Shown one piece after another: positions 1 through 7,334 of a stretch of DNA of 33,279 bases. Source of the stretch: Corallococcus sicarius (GTDB lineage Bacteria; Myxococcota; Myxococcia; Myxococcales; Myxococcaceae). Every line of letters begins with the position of its first letter. Within the stretch, counting starts at the first letter, position 1. Made by a program: the position numbers and the translations under genes. The stretch lies in the NCBI RefSeq assembly GCF_003611735.1, contig NZ_RAWG01000076.1:1-33279 (forward strand), written 5' to 3'. The notes below the pieces were generated by a model. It searched no databases. It saw only the letters and a list, made by a program, of their open reading frames with translations, and was not told where the DNA came from.

Positions 1-48
1 CCTACACTCGGCTAGTCGTCGGCAGCGTCAGATTTGTATAAGAGACAG
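1..48 (+). other. Untrimmed Illumina/Nextera adapter at contig end
   Basis: Positions 16-48 match the Nextera read-1 transposase adapter: 16-29 is TCGTCGGCAGCGTC exactly, and 30-48 is the 19-bp mosaic end with a single change (T for G at 34), ending in AAGAGACAG. Positions 2-7 (CTACAC) match the end of the P5 primer, leaving exactly eight bases (8-15, TCGGCTAG) where the i5 index belongs; from memory this is one base from Nextera XT index S513 (TCGACTAG). Genomic sequence therefore starts at about 49. Any reading frame that starts inside this stretch is an artefact. Confidence 0.96.
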
Positions 49-86
49 CCTCCGGACGCCCCGGCACCCCGGGCGCCACGCCCCCC

Positions 87-989
87 GTGGGGCCCGTGGA
101 AGCCGGCCTCCTGGCCCAGCTGGCCCCGGCCGTGGTGCCCCAGGTGCACTGGCTGCCCGGAGGCGGCGCGGTGCGGATCCTCGAAGGGGGCTCGCGAGGC
201 TCCGGAGCCGGGGGGTCGGGAACGACGGTGGTGTGGCTGCACGGGCGGGGCCACTCGGCGACGCACTGGTTCCCCTATCTGACGGTGCTCGCCCGGAGCC
301 ACCGCGTGCTGGCGTTGGACCTGCCCGGCTTCGGCCAGTCCACCGCGCCGGACACGCGCGTGCGGTCGGCGGAGGACGCGGTGGGGTTCTTCACCCGTCC
401 GGTGGAGGAGGTCCTGGGGATGCTGGAGCCGGGGCCGGTGGCCGTGGTGGGTCACTCGCTGGGCGGGCTGGTGGCGCTGGAGCTGGCGCTGCGCGGGACA
501 GTGCCGGTGGAGCGGCTGGTGCTGGTGGACGCGATGGGGCTGGGGCCGGAGATGACGCGCGCCTCGCGCCTGTTCTTCCGCGCGGGGCCGGAGCGGCTGG
601 CGCGCAACCTGGGCCCCTGGGCGATGGCGCGGATGCTGCCGCCCCCGCCGACGCCGCTGGGGGAGCGGCTGGGGGCGCTGGGCTATGAGCTGATGGACGT
701 GCCGGGCGGACGGCCGGAGGCGGCCCACGCCTTCAACGCGCTCGTGCCCCTGACGGGCCCGGTGTTCCACCGCCGCGAGCGACTGGCCGAGGTGAAGGTG
801 CCGGTGCTGCTCGTGTGGGGCGAGCGCGAGGAGACGCTGCCCATCGCCCTGGCGGACGAGGCCGCGCGCAGGCTGCCCCAGGCGCATGTGCTGCGCGTGG
901 ATTGCGGACACAGTCCGCACTTGGAGCGCCCCGAGCGCGTGCTCCCCGAGCTGAAGGCCTTCCTGGGCCAGGGAGCCACCGACGGCTGA
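87..989 (+). CDS. Alpha/beta hydrolase fold protein, possibly 5'-truncated
   Basis: A 300-residue alpha/beta hydrolase. The oxyanion-loop HGRG is at about residues 52-55, the nucleophile elbow GHSLGG at 122-127 (Ser124), and the catalytic His in GHSPHLERPE at 274-283 (His275). The acid-loop motif usually written GxxDxxxP reads GEREETLP (245-252), so Glu248 stands where Asp is usual. There is no signal peptide, so it is probably a cytoplasmic esterase/lipase or C-C hydrolase; the substrate cannot be told. The start used is GTG at 87, but the frame stays open upstream to 49, where adapter sequence begins, so the true start may lie off the contig. A 49-bp gap separates it from the next gene. Confidence 0.85.
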   Translation: MGPVEAGLLAQLAPAVVPQVHWLPGGGAVRILEGGSRGSGAGGSGTTVVWLHGRGHSATHWFPYLTVLARSHRVLALDLPGFGQSTAPDTRVRSAEDAVGFFTRPVEEVLGMLEPGPVAVVGHSLGGLVALELALRGTVPVERLVLVDAMGLGPEMTRASRLFFRAGPERLARNLGPWAMARMLPPPPTPLGERLGALGYELMDVPGGRPEAAHAFNALVPLTGPVFHRRERLAEVKVPVLLVWGEREETLPIALADEAARRLPQAHVLRVDCGHSPHLERPERVLPELKAFLGQGATDG

Positions 990-1038
990 GCGGACGCGAC
1001 GCTCCGGAGGGCGCGCGAACCGGCTACAGTCCCTCGCC

Positions 1039-2049
1039 GTGCCGAAAGACTTCCTCGACCTGGAGGCGACGCCCGAACGCTTGCACGCGTTGGCGGACGC
1101 CCGAATCCTGTCCCCGGACGCGTACCGACGCGCGCTGCACCTGGCCGTCGCCACGCCGTCGCGCCCCGCGTGGCGCACGTTCCTGTCCACGACGTTGATG
1201 GGCCTGGGCTCGCTGCTGGTGCTCGCGGGCGTGGTGTACTTCTTCGCCTACAACTGGGCGGAGATGGGGCGCTTCGCGAAGCTGGGCCTCATCGCCCTGG
1301 CCATCACTGGGACGTCCGTGGGCGCGTGGCGGCTGGGGGACCGGCCCGCGGGACAGTTCGCGCTGCTCGCATCCGCGGTGCTCGTGGGCCCGCTGCTCGC
1401 CGTGTACGGGCAGGCGTACCAGACGGGCGCGGATCCGTACGAGCTGTTCATCGGCTGGAGCGCGCTCATCCTGCCGTGGGTGGCGCTCGCGCGCTTCACG
1501 CCCCTGTGGATGCTGCAGCTGGTGCTCATCAACACCGGCGTCATCCTCTTCTGGGAGCAGCGCATGAACTACCAGATGGACCGGGCGGGACAGCTCGCGT
1601 TGCTGCTCGGCCTGCTCAACGGCTTCGCCTGGGCCACCTACGAGCACTTCGCCAACCGCCGCGTGTCCTGGCTCCAGGGGCGGTGGATGCCCCGCGTCCT
1701 GGCCCTGATGACGCTGGCGCCGCTGCTCGCCGCGTCCCTGGTGTTCATCGTCGACAGCAGCGAGCGTTCCCTCTCCACCGGACTGTCGCTCCTGCTGCTG
1801 CTCGCGGGGATGGGCGCCATCCTGGCCCTGCACCGCCACCTGCACGGCGAGCTGTTCCTGCTCACGCTGGGCACGCTGTGCATGCTGACCCTGACCAACA
1901 CAGCGGTGGGCTACTTCCTCTTCACGACCGTGCACGCCGAGGAGTTCGTGCTCCTCGTGCTGCCGCTGATCATCATCGGCGAGGTGGCGGCGGCCGTGTA
2001 CTGGCTGCGCCGCGAGTCCCAAGCCACTGGCGTCACGGAGGAGACCTGA
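1039..2049 (+). CDS. DUF2157 domain integral membrane protein
   Basis: A 336-residue protein. A soluble N-terminal helix pair (residues 1-50) with the DUF2157-like pattern SPDAYRRAL is followed by about ten hydrophobic segments from residue 52 on. It is recognised by this N-terminal pattern and by its neighbours: DUF2157, DUF4401 and GDYXXLXY proteins are commonly encoded together. The molecular function is unknown. The start is GTG at 1039, giving MPKDFLDLEATPERLH; no good ribosome site is visible before it. Only one base separates its TGA from the ATG of the DUF4401 gene, so co-translation is likely. Confidence 0.85.
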   Translation: MPKDFLDLEATPERLHALADARILSPDAYRRALHLAVATPSRPAWRTFLSTTLMGLGSLLVLAGVVYFFAYNWAEMGRFAKLGLIALAITGTSVGAWRLGDRPAGQFALLASAVLVGPLLAVYGQAYQTGADPYELFIGWSALILPWVALARFTPLWMLQLVLINTGVILFWEQRMNYQMDRAGQLALLLGLLNGFAWATYEHFANRRVSWLQGRWMPRVLALMTLAPLLAASLVFIVDSSERSLSTGLSLLLLLAGMGAILALHRHLHGELFLLTLGTLCMLTLTNTAVGYFLFTTVHAEEFVLLVLPLIIIGEVAAAVYWLRRESQATGVTEET

Positions 2050-2050
2050 C

Positions 2051-3154
2051 ATGGCCCTGCGACCCTCGATGCGCGAGGTCCTGATGGGATTGGTGGCCGA
2101 AGGCCAGGTGGACGCGGAGGTGGAGTCGCGCGCCCGCACGGCGCTGGAGGTCCAGCAGCGGACCCTGGGCGCCTCTCCCTGGTTCGTGAAGGCCCTGGCC
2201 GGCGTGGGCGCGTGGCTGTCCGCCCTGTTCCTGCTCAGCTTCTTCGCCTGCACCGGGCTGTGGGAGGAGCCGGCGGCGCTCATCATCCTCGGAGTGCTGC
2301 TGTGCGGGGGCGCCGTCTTCCTGCGGCGAGCAACCCACGGGCCCTTCATGGAGCAGCTCGCCCTGGCCTCGTGTCTGGCCGGCGTGGGTACGCTGCTGGC
2401 CGGCGTGGGAGCCACCACCGAAAGCGTGGTCGCCACCGCGGGCCTCGCGGTGGTGGTGGGCGTCGCGCTGCTGGCCCTCTTCCCCGACGTCATCCTCTAC
2501 TTCCTGGCCACCCTGGGCATCCTCGTGGCGGTGGGTGTCCTGGCCCAGGAGGCGATGGGCGGCGTGGGCGTGGACCTGTGGATGCTCGTGGGCGCGGCGG
2601 CGCTCTGCGGCCTGCTGCTCTTCGAGCCCCGGCTGCGGCACGGCCCGCTGGGAGCCCGCGTGGGCCCCATCGCCTTCGCGCTCGCGTGCGCGGTGCCCGG
2701 CTGGCTCCTGTTCCGCCATGTGGTGGGGGCCCAGAACGGCTTCCACTACCTCTACAACGACACATTCGCGCCGGGCCTGTGGATCACCGTGCCGCTGGCC
2801 CTCATGGCCCTGGGGACGGGGTGGCAGGTCGTCCGGGAGCAGGGGCTTTCAGAGGACATCGCGGTCTGGCTCCCCGCTGCGGCCGCGCTGGTGCTGCTCA
2901 CGGGGATGACCCTGAACACGCCGGGCGTGCTCGTCGCGGGCCTGATGCTGACGCTCGGCTTCCACCGCCGCAGCAGGGTGATGCTGGGGCTGGCGGTCGC
3001 GTTCCTGCTGACGTTCGGCGCGTACTACTACTACGACCTCCAGCTCACCCTGCTCGCCAAGGCGCTCGCGCTGCTGGGCAGCGGCCTGGTGCTGCTGGGG
3101 GTGCGGCAGTTCTTCGTGCGGTCCCATCCCACCGCGCTCACGGAGGCCCGATGA
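2051..3154 (+). CDS. DUF4401 domain integral membrane protein
   Basis: A 367-residue multi-pass membrane protein. It has a short soluble N-terminus (MALRPSMREVLMGLVAEGQV) and about ten hydrophobic helices from residue 50 to the end. It is assigned to DUF4401 from this layout and its position between DUF2157 and GDYXXLXY genes; function unknown. A strong ribosome site, GGAGGAG, lies just before the ATG, inside the end of the preceding gene. Its stop overlaps the next start in an ATGA (3151-3154), which usually means translational coupling. The trio probably forms one membrane complex (inference). Confidence 0.85.
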   Translation: MALRPSMREVLMGLVAEGQVDAEVESRARTALEVQQRTLGASPWFVKALAGVGAWLSALFLLSFFACTGLWEEPAALIILGVLLCGGAVFLRRATHGPFMEQLALASCLAGVGTLLAGVGATTESVVATAGLAVVVGVALLALFPDVILYFLATLGILVAVGVLAQEAMGGVGVDLWMLVGAAALCGLLLFEPRLRHGPLGARVGPIAFALACAVPGWLLFRHVVGAQNGFHYLYNDTFAPGLWITVPLALMALGTGWQVVREQGLSEDIAVWLPAAAALVLLTGMTLNTPGVLVAGLMLTLGFHRRSRVMLGLAVAFLLTFGAYYYYDLQLTLLAKALALLGSGLVLLGVRQFFVRSHPTALTEAR

Positions 3155-3648
3155 AACGCGGCGCCGTCATCTTCGGAGGGCTCGCCCTGGTGCTCATCGC
3201 CATGGTCGCCCTCGTCGTGCAGAAGGAAGCCGTGCTGGCCCGGGGCCAGACGGTGTTGCTGCAGCTGGCCCCGGTGGATCCGCGCTCGCTCATCCAGGGC
3301 GATTACATGGTGCTCGACTACGCCATCAGCCAGTCCTGGCGCGAGGGCCACGAGGCGCCCCAGGAGGACGGCAACGTGGTGGTGCACCTGGATGAGCACG
3401 GCGTGGGCACGTTCGTGCGCTACGAGAAGTCGGGCACCGCGCTGGCCCCCGGGGAGGTGCGCGTGCGCTTCCGCGTCCGCAACTCACGCATGCGCCTGGG
3501 CGCGGAGTCCTTCTTCTTCCAGGAGGGCCACGCGGAGCGCTACGAGCAGGCGCGCTACGGCGAGCTGCGCGTGATGGACAACGGCACCAGCGTGCTCGTG
3601 GGCCTGCGCGACGAGAAGTACCAGCCGCTGGGCCGCGCCGTGAGGTGA
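3151..3648 (+). CDS. GDYXXLXY domain membrane-anchored protein
   Basis: A 165-residue protein with one N-terminal membrane segment (residues 7-24) and an extracytoplasmic domain. The family signature GDYxxLxY is intact as GDYMVLDY at residues 50-57. The start ATG overlaps the DUF4401 stop (ATGA), with GGAGG four bases upstream. Residues around 100-145 are rich in Arg, Phe and Glu (RVRFRVRNSRMRLG, SFFFQEGHAERYEQARYG), and the latter matches the C-terminal pattern of the family. Function is unknown; the constant association with DUF2157/DUF4401 proteins suggests one complex. Confidence 0.9.
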   Translation: MKRGAVIFGGLALVLIAMVALVVQKEAVLARGQTVLLQLAPVDPRSLIQGDYMVLDYAISQSWREGHEAPQEDGNVVVHLDEHGVGTFVRYEKSGTALAPGEVRVRFRVRNSRMRLGAESFFFQEGHAERYEQARYGELRVMDNGTSVLVGLRDEKYQPLGRAVR

Positions 3649-3660
3649 TGGGGCGCGGCC
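3631..3660. terminator. Perfect hairpin shared by convergent genes, stop codon in loop
   Basis: The arms GGCCGCGCC (3631-3639) and GGCGCGGCC (3652-3660) are perfectly complementary over 9 bp with a 12-nt loop. The loop contains the TGA of the GDYXXLXY gene. The sigma-54 activator gene ends at 3671 from the other side, so this hairpin can serve both convergent genes. No T-run follows on either side, so termination by this element is inferred from position and stem strength. Confidence 0.45.
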
Positions 3661-3670
3661 GCGGGCCTTG

Positions 3671-5392
3671 CTACGCGGCCTCTTCGCCTTCGAGCAGATC
3701 GGAGAAGGGCGACCCGTCCTCGCCCAGCGCCTTGTAGAGCGCGTCCACCTTCTCCAGCTCGCGCTTGAGCGCCTTGTGGTGGTTGCGGTTCTTCACCAGG
3801 CTCTCGCGGCCCAGCAGGCGGAAGGCCTCGTCGCGGCCCACCTGCCGGATGGCCAGCCCCAGCACCAGCCCGCGGAAGCCGTCCGCGAGGTCCAGGTCCA
3901 GCGGCCCGCTGCGCCGGCGCGCCTCGCCGACGAACGCCTGCGCCGCGGCCCGCAGCGCCTCCGGCAGCGGGCGGCCGCCTGGGGCCTGCTCGTAGTCCAG
4001 CGCCCGCGCGACGTGCTTCTCCTGCAACACGAGGTCGCCCGCGGCCCCGGCGTGCTCCACCATCGCCAGCGTGTAGGCACGCCGCACGATGTTGTCGAGC
4101 TGCCGCAGGTTGCCCGGCCAGGAGCTGGTGACGAGCAGGTGCTCCGCCTCCGGCGCCAGTCGCGCGGAGCCGTCCGGCAGCCGCTCGCGGTGACGGCGGT
4201 TCACCATGTACCGCGCCCAGAGGGGAATCTCGTCCTGCCGGTCCTGCAGGGGCGGCATGCGCACCGGCAGCACGTTCACGCGGTAGTACAGGTCCTCGCG
4301 GAAGCGGCCGGCGCGCACCTGCGAGTGCAGGTCCGCGTTGGTGCCGATGATGAAGCGCACGTCCGCGCGCTTCTCGCCGGTGCCCTCGCCCAGCGGGCGG
4401 TAGCTGCGCGACTCCAGCAGGTGCAGCAGGCCCGCCTGCGCCTTCAGCGACAGCTTGTCGATTTCGTCGATGAACAGCGTGCCGCCGTCCGAGCGGGCCA
4501 CCACGCCCGGCGCGTCGCGCGTCGCGCCGGTGAAGGCGCCCTTCTTCCAGCCGAAGAGCTCCGCCATCTGGAGGTCCTCCGGCACCGTCACCAGGTCCAG
4601 CGTCTCGAAGGGCTTGCCCCGACGGCTGGAGCGCTCATGGCACCAGCGCGCGAGCCGCGACTTGCCCGCGCCCGTGGCGCCGCTGACGAGGATGGTCTCG
4701 TCCTGCAGCGCGAACACCCGGAGGATGGGCAAGAGCTCCGCCATGGAGCGGCCCACCACGGGCAGGAACTCGTCCACCTCCGGCGTGGCCACCGGCCGCT
4801 GCGGCAGCGCGGTGAGGTACGGCGCGGCGATGTCCGTGAGCAGCTGGAGCAGGTCCCCCGCGTCGCGCCAGACGAACTCCTGGCCCATCGCGGCCAGGCA
4901 CTCGGCCTCCAGCGAAATCATGCCCTCCATGCCCGCGGGCGTGCGCAGAGGCAGCACGCAGACGTGCGTGGCGTGGCGGCCGAGGAAGCGCTGCTTGCTC
5001 TCGTTGCTGTGGAAGCCCGCGAGCCCGGGGTCGCCCGTCACCGGCGCGTCCGGCGCGTGCGGCTGCACCGTGCCGATGTTCACGTCGATGGACACCGCCG
5101 AGCGGTGCTCCACCACCGCACGCCAGGCCGTGGCCGAGGTGAAGAAGGGCGTCCCGACGCCCGCATCCGTCGTCTCCCGGGCGCCCACTTCCAGCGCCGC
5201 CAGCCGGCGGTACGCCTCTCCGGGACGCAGGTGGACGATGCCACGCAGGACCCGGGCCCGACCCGCGTAGCGGCTGGAGGCCACCGCGGCTTCCGCCGCG
5301 GCCAGCATCCGACGCAGCGTTGCAGCCGCTGCTGTCTCGAAGTCCCTGGAATCCCTGAGCGCAGCCATGAGCTGCGCCAACTCGTCTCGCAT
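3671..5392 (-). CDS. Sigma-54-dependent transcriptional activator (GAF + AAA+)
   Basis: A 573-residue bacterial enhancer-binding protein. Residues about 20-195 look like a GAF sensor domain. The AAA+ domain follows: Walker A GATGAGKS (238-245), the sigma-54 contact loop GAFTGA fully intact (285-290), Walker B GGTLFIDE (303-310), the arginine-finger region GRFREDLYYRVN (362-373) and sensor II WPGNLRQLDN (425-434). The C-terminus (about 510-550) contains an HTH-like stretch resembling Fis but diverged. There is no receiver domain, so activity is probably set by a ligand or partner of the GAF domain. Walker A differs from the common GESGTGKE. The ATG has GGAGG eight bases upstream. It probably regulates its own promoter (see 5570-5674); targets are unknown. 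Confidence 0.92.
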   Translation of the reverse strand: MRDELAQLMAALRDSRDFETAAAATLRRMLAAAEAAVASSRYAGRARVLRGIVHLRPGEAYRRLAALEVGARETTDAGVGTPFFTSATAWRAVVEHRSAVSIDVNIGTVQPHAPDAPVTGDPGLAGFHSNESKQRFLGRHATHVCVLPLRTPAGMEGMISLEAECLAAMGQEFVWRDAGDLLQLLTDIAAPYLTALPQRPVATPEVDEFLPVVGRSMAELLPILRVFALQDETILVSGATGAGKSRLARWCHERSSRRGKPFETLDLVTVPEDLQMAELFGWKKGAFTGATRDAPGVVARSDGGTLFIDEIDKLSLKAQAGLLHLLESRSYRPLGEGTGEKRADVRFIIGTNADLHSQVRAGRFREDLYYRVNVLPVRMPPLQDRQDEIPLWARYMVNRRHRERLPDGSARLAPEAEHLLVTSSWPGNLRQLDNIVRRAYTLAMVEHAGAAGDLVLQEKHVARALDYEQAPGGRPLPEALRAAAQAFVGEARRRSGPLDLDLADGFRGLVLGLAIRQVGRDEAFRLLGRESLVKNRNHHKALKRELEKVDALYKALGEDGSPFSDLLEGEEAA

Positions 5393-5482
5393 CCCCTTCG
5401 CCTCCGTGCGGAAGCCGCGCCACCGCAGACCGGCGAAGCCGTCCTGAAATCAGACGCGGACTCTATCGGAGATGATGATGGA

Positions 5483-5516
5483 GAGCGCGGAAGGAGCGGC
5501 CCCTCCTTCCGCGCTC
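5483..5516 (-). promoter_or_regulatory. Perfect 14-bp hairpin in activator leader (attenuator or terminator)
   Basis: The arms GAGCGCGGAAGGAG (5483-5496) and CTCCTTCCGCGCTC (5503-5516) pair perfectly over 14 bp around a 6-nt loop. If the sigma-54 promoter at 5570-5586 is real, the hairpin sits about 43-76 nt into the mRNA leader, some 90 nt before the activator start codon. It could instead end transcripts running through from the methyltransferase gene. No T-run follows (next bases on the - strand are CATCATCATCTCC), so a simple intrinsic terminator is uncertain. Confidence 0.6.
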
Positions 5517-5569
5517 CGGGTGCATCCGGATGCGGTATACGCCGTTGCCAGCGTAGGGCCAGACTCCAA

Positions 5570-5586
5570 TGCGGATCTCGTGCCAA
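5570..5586 (-). promoter_or_regulatory. Sigma-54 (-24/-12) promoter upstream of the activator gene
   Basis: On the - strand the sequence reads TTGGCACGAGATCCGCA. The -24 box TTGGCACG matches the sigma-54 consensus YTGGCACG fully, and the essential GG and GC pairs are separated by exactly 10 bases. The -12 box is weaker (CCGCA instead of TTGCW). The predicted start site is near 5559, giving a leader of about 167 nt before the activator ATG at 5392. Position directly upstream of a gene for a sigma-54 activator, and below tandem palindromes, raises the likelihood of autoregulation. Confidence 0.65.
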
Positions 5587-5589
5587 CGC

Positions 5590-5615
5590 GGAACCCCTGT
5601 GATTTCGCGGGTTCC
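5590..5615. repeat. 7-bp inverted repeat upstream of the -24 box
   Basis: GGAACCC (5590-5596) and GGGTTCC (5609-5615) are perfect inverted copies with a 12-nt AT-richer spacer. The element lies immediately upstream of the predicted -24 box, about 31-56 bases before the predicted start site. It may be a protein-binding site or a weak terminator for the methyltransferase operon; the sequence alone does not decide. Confidence 0.35.
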
Positions 5616-5636
5616 CACGGAAGGCCTTCAGAAAAT

Positions 5637-5674
5637 GCGTCCTGACAGAACGCAGACGCGTCCTGACGGAACGC
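5637..5674. promoter_or_regulatory. Two tandem 17-bp palindromes, likely enhancer (UAS) sites
   Basis: Copy 1 is GCGTCCTGACAGAACGC (5637-5653) and copy 2 is GCGTCCTGACGGAACGC (5658-5674). Each is a near-palindrome centred on one base: copy 1 has one mismatched pair; copy 2 has that one plus a T/G pair. Their period is 21 bp, two helical turns, so both face the same side of the DNA; the flanking 21-bp units agree at 19 of 21 positions. Centres lie about 86 and 107 bp upstream of the predicted sigma-54 start, the usual distance for enhancer-binding protein sites. A further core CCTGACA occurs at 5692-5698, off-phase. Confidence 0.6.
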
Positions 5675-5733
5675 AGCCGTGCCGGCCAACGCCTGACATG
5701 CCGCTCGCCCCCTCTACAGACGAGCCGGCTGGG

Positions 5734-6537
5734 TCAGCCCCTACCACCTGCGGCGGCGTCGGGTTGGAGGACGAAGACGCGGTCCAGGCGGGGACTGCCG
5801 CGCCCCACGGGCGACGCCAGGTCGTAGTCGAAGTCGAACGCGGCGGTGACGCGCAGGCCCGCCTTGCGGAACAGGCGCTTCACCTGGGGCTCGTCGTAGG
5901 TGCGGAAGTACCAGGTCGTCTCGATGAGCCAGTCCTTGCCAGGACCGGTGACGCGCAGCCGGTTGCGCATGGGTGAGCGGCGCAGGCGCTTGTCCGGCAG
6001 CCCCTCGTGCGTGTTGCACACGACCTTGTCCGGGCCCACCTGCCCCACCCAGCGCTCGTGCTCGGGGCCGGAGCGCGCGTAGTCGGTGAGGTGGAAGCCG
6101 AGCACGTAGATGCCGTCCGGCTTGAGCAGCCGCCGGGTGCCGGTGAGGTGCTCCACCGCGGCCTTCTCGCTGTCCAGGTAGCGGAAGGTGGAGACCAGGG
6201 TGTGGGCCAGGTCCACGCGACCTTCCAGCGAGGGCTCGAAGAAGTCCTCCATGCGCGCCTGCGACAGCTTCACGCGCCGGCGCTGGGCCGGAGTGAGGCG
6301 CTTGCGCGCGTGCGCGAGCATGGCCTCCGACAAGTCGTAGCCCGCGACGCGCAGGCCCCGGCGCGCGGCCTCCTCCACCAGCCGTCCCGCGCCGCACGCG
6401 GGCTCCAGCCACTGGGGGCCCCCGGTGCCGTAGCGCTGGCTCAGCGCCTGGAGGAAGTCCGCCTCGCGCACCGTGTCGGTGCCGAAGATGGCCTCGTAGT
6501 ACTCCGGGTGCTCGTACCAGTCCTTGCGTCGTTCCAT
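5734..6537 (-). CDS. Class I SAM-dependent methyltransferase
   Basis: A 267-residue cytoplasmic methyltransferase. The SAM-binding motif I reads LEPACGAGR at residues 44-52, the acidic residue ending strand 2 is in GYDLSEAML (Asp68), and a motif resembling post-I/motif IV follows in DLAHTLVSTFRYL (about 108-121). The C-terminal half (residues 170-260) has a beta-rich pattern, WLIETTWYFRTYDEPQVKRLFRKAGL, common in small-molecule methyltransferases. The substrate is not evident. The ATG at 6537 has GAAGG four bases upstream, and the ZIP transporter gene ends 7 bp before it, so the two are co-transcribed. Confidence 0.88.
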   Translation of the reverse strand: MERRKDWYEHPEYYEAIFGTDTVREADFLQALSQRYGTGGPQWLEPACGAGRLVEEAARRGLRVAGYDLSEAMLAHARKRLTPAQRRRVKLSQARMEDFFEPSLEGRVDLAHTLVSTFRYLDSEKAAVEHLTGTRRLLKPDGIYVLGFHLTDYARSGPEHERWVGQVGPDKVVCNTHEGLPDKRLRRSPMRNRLRVTGPGKDWLIETTWYFRTYDEPQVKRLFRKAGLRVTAAFDFDYDLASPVGRGSPRLDRVFVLQPDAAAGGRG

Positions 6538-6544
6538 GGTGCCT

Positions 6545-7303
6545 TCAGTGCTCCGTGTGCCCCAGGAACCGGGCCAGCAGGAACATCACCAGCAACCCGG
6601 CTGCCAATGCCACCAGGTTGCGTCCGGGCTTGTCACGCCCGTGCTTGTTCACGTGCGGCAGCAGGTCCGACACGGCGATGTAGAGGAAGGTGCCGGCGGA
6701 GAAGGCCATCGCCTTGGGCGCCAGCGATTCGAAGCGCAGCACGGCGTCAAAGCCGAAGTAGAGCAGCGCGCCCACTGGCACCATCAGGCCGTAGAGCGCC
6801 GTGTACGCGAGGACGGTGCCGCGCTTCTTGCCCTCCGCCTGGAGGATGGACGCGAGCGACAGCGACGAGGGCACCTTGTGCGCGGTGATGGCCAAAAGCG
6901 CCATGGCGCCCACGCCCTCCTTCACGGAGGAGCCCAGCGCGATGCCGTCAAAGAGCGTGTGCGCGGACAGCCCCAGGAACGCGCTGAGGCCCAGCGCGTG
7001 GCCGTGCACGTGTTCGGCGCAGTCCGGCGGCTCCTCACAGGCGTGGGCGACGAGGTAGCGCTCCAGCACCAGCACGAAGAGGAACCCCAGCGGCACGAGC
7101 GCGAAGGCCCACCAGCCGCCGCCCTCGTACGCCTCCGGGAGCATGTGGAAGAAGGCCGCGCCGAACATCACGCCCGCGGCGAAGGCCAGGAACGTCACCA
7201 GCCGCGTGGAACGGTCGTTGAAGACGACCACCAGCGCGCCGGCCAGCGCGCTCATCACGACGATGCAGGAGTACAGGAAGACTTCGGCCACGACCGGCGA
7301 CAT
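6545..7303 (-). CDS. ZIP family divalent metal transporter
   Basis: A 252-residue, roughly eight-helix inner membrane protein of the ZIP family (zinc/iron/manganese uptake). Helix 2 contains FFHMLPEA (His53, Glu57). Helix 4 carries HTLFDG (His115, Asp119, Gly120) and helix 5 HKVPSS (His142). The glutamates of the common HExPHE/HEIPEG helix-5 metal site are missing here, so metal preference may be unusual. A His/Glu/Cys-rich loop (residues 87-102, ending HVHGH) precedes helix 4, as in many ZIP proteins. ATG start at 7303; weak ribosome site. It lies between the lipoprotein genes and the methyltransferase. Confidence 0.9.
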   Translation of the reverse strand: MSPVVAEVFLYSCIVVMSALAGALVVVFNDRSTRLVTFLAFAAGVMFGAAFFHMLPEAYEGGGWWAFALVPLGFLFVLVLERYLVAHACEEPPDCAEHVHGHALGLSAFLGLSAHTLFDGIALGSSVKEGVGAMALLAITAHKVPSSLSLASILQAEGKKRGTVLAYTALYGLMVPVGALLYFGFDAVLRFESLAPKAMAFSAGTFLYIAVSDLLPHVNKHGRDKPGRNLVALAAGLLVMFLLARFLGHTEH

Positions 7304-7334
7304 GGGGCGCGCACCCTACCCCAAAACGCCGCGT

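Larger units (their letters stand above)
5393..5733. other. 341-bp intergenic control region of the sigma-54 activator gene
   Basis: This interval lies between the 5' end of the activator gene (5392, - strand) and the stop of the methyltransferase gene (5734, - strand). Read toward the activator it holds, in order: a possible CCTGACA half-site (5692-5698), two tandem palindromes (5637-5674), a 7-bp inverted repeat (5590-5615), a sigma-54 promoter match (5570-5586) and a perfect 14-bp hairpin (5483-5516). I see no credible protein-coding gene in it; the open frames here are short and not preceded by ribosome sites. Confidence 0.7.

Noticed and set aside
34-282. A + strand frame starting at ATTTGTATAAGAG in the first bases
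   Set aside because: It begins inside adapter sequence and overlaps the hydrolase in another frame.
3654-3663. Palindrome CGCGGCCGCG (contains a NotI site)
   Set aside because: No loop and expected by chance at this GC content; the overlapping 3631-3660 hairpin is the more meaningful structure.
3668-5602. An open + strand frame of 644 codons opposite the sigma-54 activator
   Set aside because: Shadow of the activator gene; low-complexity Arg/His/Gln/Leu-rich translation.
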